Shown here: piece by piece, positions 13,480 through 14,732 of the stretch | How the letters are laid out: each line of letters begins with the position of its first letter | How positions within the stretch are numbered: the stretch's first letter is position 1 | NCBI GenBank assembly: GCA_019751475.1 | Contig: JAIENH010000418.1 | Location: forward strand, 1-14,732 | Origin: Cyclobacteriaceae bacterium | Lineage (GTDB): Bacteria > Bacteroidota > Bacteroidia > Cytophagales > Cyclobacteriaceae | Length of the DNA: 14,732 bases | Direction: 5' to 3' | Program-made: the position numbers and the translations under genes | Notes under the pieces: model-generated | What the model saw: the letters and a program-made list of their open reading frames with translations, nothing else | Database searches by the model: none | What the model was told of the DNA's origin: nothing

Positions 13480-14319
13480 TTAGGCATTTAGTAATTTTTC
13501 AATGTCAAACTTTTTCATTTGCATGAAGGCAGCCATCACACGCTGCGATTTGGTGGGGTCACTCATTAGCTTGCCCAAGATAGTCGGCACAATTTGCCAT
13601 GAAACTCCAAACTTATCTTTCAGCCATCCGCACTGGCTTTCTTGTCCGCCTTCTGTCAACTTACCCCAGTAGTAGTCAATTTCTTCTTGCTTCCCACACT
13701 CCAACACAAACGAGATGGCTTCATTAAATTCGAAAGCGTGTGGCGCAGAGCTATCCATGGCAACGAAATTTTCTTTACCCAAATGGAAGCGTGCATGCTT
13801 GACAGTACCCTCTACATCATGTTCTCCCGCCAAATACCGATTGATGTCTTTTATTTTTGAATCTCTAAAAATAGCAGCATAGAAATTCATGGCCGATTCT
13901 GCTTTGCCCGCTTGCGAACCGGTAAACATGAAAGCTGGAATAATTTTCCCGCCCATTTGCTCAGCATCCCCCATCATCACTTGCCACGAAATACCAAATG
14001 TATCCCGTAGCCAACCATACTTTTTGCTCCACGGATAGTTGTTGAGCGGCATCATCACAAAAGCATCTTTGAGCAATTTATTCCACACACTATCAACTTC
14101 GCTCTCTGTCTCACAGATTGCAAAAAATGAAATGGAAGGGTTGAACTTGAATTGAGGGCCACCATTTAAACCCATGAACTTTTTGCCATCCAATTCGAAG
14201 TTCACCACCATAGGCGTGTCCGCAGTGATTTTTGAATTCGGAAAAGCGGAACAGTAGAACTCTGCGGCAGCTTTGGCGTTGCCATCAAACCAGAGGCAAG
14301 GGTAAATGGGGTTTGTCAT
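13480..14319 (-). CDS. VOC family protein, two PhnB/3-demethylubiquinone methyltransferase-like domains
   Basis: A 279-residue cytoplasmic protein with two tandem domains of the family annotated as '3-demethylubiquinone-9 3-methyltransferase' (a VOC/PhnB fold, not a true SAM methyltransferase). Domain 1 (about 1-125) begins YPCLWFDGNAKAAAEFYCSAF and ends YGWLRDTFGISWQVM; domain 2 (about 132-279) carries PAFMFTGSQAGKAESAMNFYAAIF and CGWLKDKFGVSWQIVPT. The repeated W-L-x-D-x-FG-x-SWQ shows an internal duplication. The biochemical role is not established for the family; the fold often binds metal or hydrophobic ligands. Start ATG at 14319 agrees with the family N-terminus; a TTG extension to 14349 was rejected. 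The truncated VOC gene lies immediately upstream, with 40 bp between them. Confidence 0.82.
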   Translation of the reverse strand: MTNPIYPCLWFDGNAKAAAEFYCSAFPNSKITADTPMVVNFELDGKKFMGLNGGPQFKFNPSISFFAICETESEVDSVWNKLLKDAFVMMPLNNYPWSKKYGWLRDTFGISWQVMMGDAEQMGGKIIPAFMFTGSQAGKAESAMNFYAAIFRDSKIKDINRYLAGEHDVEGTVKHARFHLGKENFVAMDSSAPHAFEFNEAISFVLECGKQEEIDYYWGKLTEGGQESQCGWLKDKFGVSWQIVPTILGKLMSDPTKSQRVMAAFMQMKKFDIEKLLNA

Positions 14320-14359
14320 TTCAATTGGATTCAGGGATGAGATGTTCAAACTATGTCGG

Positions 14360-14659
14360 CTACTCAGTCAATGGCTTGCCGATTTCCCAGTGGAGTCCAA
14401 ATGGGTCTGAAAGCCTTCCCAACCTCCAGCCAAAATCTTCTCCAACTGGAAACACTTCTTTAGCCCCTGCTTTCAATGCTTGTTCAAAAACACTGTCGGG
14501 ATTATCAACTGTTAAGACTATCTTTATCGAATCTCCCCCTAAATTTTCATGAGTCATTTTGTCAATGCCTGAGTCATTAGACTTTCCGCTAACCCAAAAT
14601 TCAGCACCCTCTACAGAAAGCCTTACGACAAGTCCGCCATCGGGGTCTTCCATACGGTA
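14360..14659 (-). pseudogene. VOC/glyoxalase-like gene, N-terminally truncated
   Basis: About 99 residues remain of a VOC-fold protein of about 125. The retained part starts inside the family's YRMEDPDGG strand and continues with LVVRLSVEGAEFWVSGKS, IVLTVDNPDSVFEQALKAGA and FGWRLGRLSDPFGLHWEIG, a full C-terminus. The first beta strand and helix (about 25 residues, of the kind xxYLxVxDAxxAIxFYxxAFG) are missing. Directly upstream from 14660 the sequence changes to a repeated motif resembling an insertion-sequence end, and the open frame reaches a stop at 14693-14695. The in-frame ATG at 14653 lies within a core strand and would make an unstable domain. The gene is therefore probably inactivated. 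Before truncation it probably formed an operon with the neighbouring VOC gene. Confidence 0.65.
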
Positions 14660-14732
14660 TGACTCGTCCTGAAAAAAGTTTACACAATTTGGTTAAGAGT
14701 CCTGATTCAAATTTACACTTTTTAGTTAGTCC
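14660..14732. mobile_element. possible insertion-sequence end with repeated 20-bp motif
   Basis: From 14660 the sequence begins with TGACTC and contains two direct repeats: GTCCTGAAAAAAGTTTACAC at 14666-14685 and GTCCTGATTCAAATTTACAC at 14699-14718 (16 of 20 identical, 33-bp period). A third GTCC starts at 14729, 30 bp after the second, and runs off the window. TG-initiated ends carrying several spaced transposase-binding repeats are known for IS21-family and Tn7/Mu-like elements. No transposase gene is visible, so the family is not assigned. The boundary coincides with loss of the VOC gene N-terminus. Confidence 0.45.

Noticed and set aside
14320..14349. TTG start extending the two-domain VOC protein by 10 residues.
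   Set aside because: The ATG at 14319 matches the family N-terminus.

Overview
The window looks like an ordinary chromosomal accessory stretch from a Bacteroidota member, probably of the Cytophagales type (inference). The grounds are: starts without Shine-Dalgarno sequences, TAnnTTTG-like -7 boxes, a short Crp/Fnr protein ending directly after its helix-turn-helix, a membrane-anchored AraC regulator, and NIPSNAP, DUF2141 and DoxX genes of the kind common in that phylum. No rRNA, tRNA, CRISPR array or phage gene was seen.

Layout. 1-242: 3' part of a HepT-like (DUF86) gene. 318-1268: PLP-dependent threonine/serine dehydratase-like enzyme, more GC-rich than its neighbours. 1269-1516: mostly non-coding, with one doubtful small ORF. 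1517-7501: several small redox, detoxification or small-molecule genes (AhpD-like protein, frameshifted DUF3995-like membrane protein, secreted ABM-like protein, methyltransferase with an in-frame TGA, alpha/beta hydrolase, DoxX, NIPSNAP-SnoaL fusion) mixed with an AraC regulator and a Crp/Fnr regulator. 7676-8560: second AraC regulator. 8567-13321: leftward group with a 7-TM AraC regulator, LolD-like ATPase, FtsX-type permease and DUF2141 protein. 13480-14653: two VOC-fold genes, the second missing its N-terminus where sequence resembling an insertion-sequence end begins (14660-14732).

Main observation. Four promoter regions between 2103 and 7578 carry the same palindrome, consensus TTTTGACAATTGTCAAAA. 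It is perfect beside the Crp/Fnr gene and weaker in the divergent spacers at 2585-2697 and 7502-7675. The core TTGA-N6-TCAA is FNR-like, and the encoded Crp/Fnr protein has the E..SR recognition-helix pattern known to read TTGA. At each site a -7-like box starts exactly 29 nt from the palindrome centre on one strand, which fits class II activation. This suggests a local, autoregulated Crp/Fnr regulon of small stress or small-molecule genes. Regulator, site and geometry are read from the sequence; the inducing signal is unknown.

Three genes are lesioned: a -1 frameshift (DUF3995-like), a TGA in place of a motif I glycine codon (methyltransferase), and a truncated VOC gene. These could be genuine decay or, for the first two, assembly errors.
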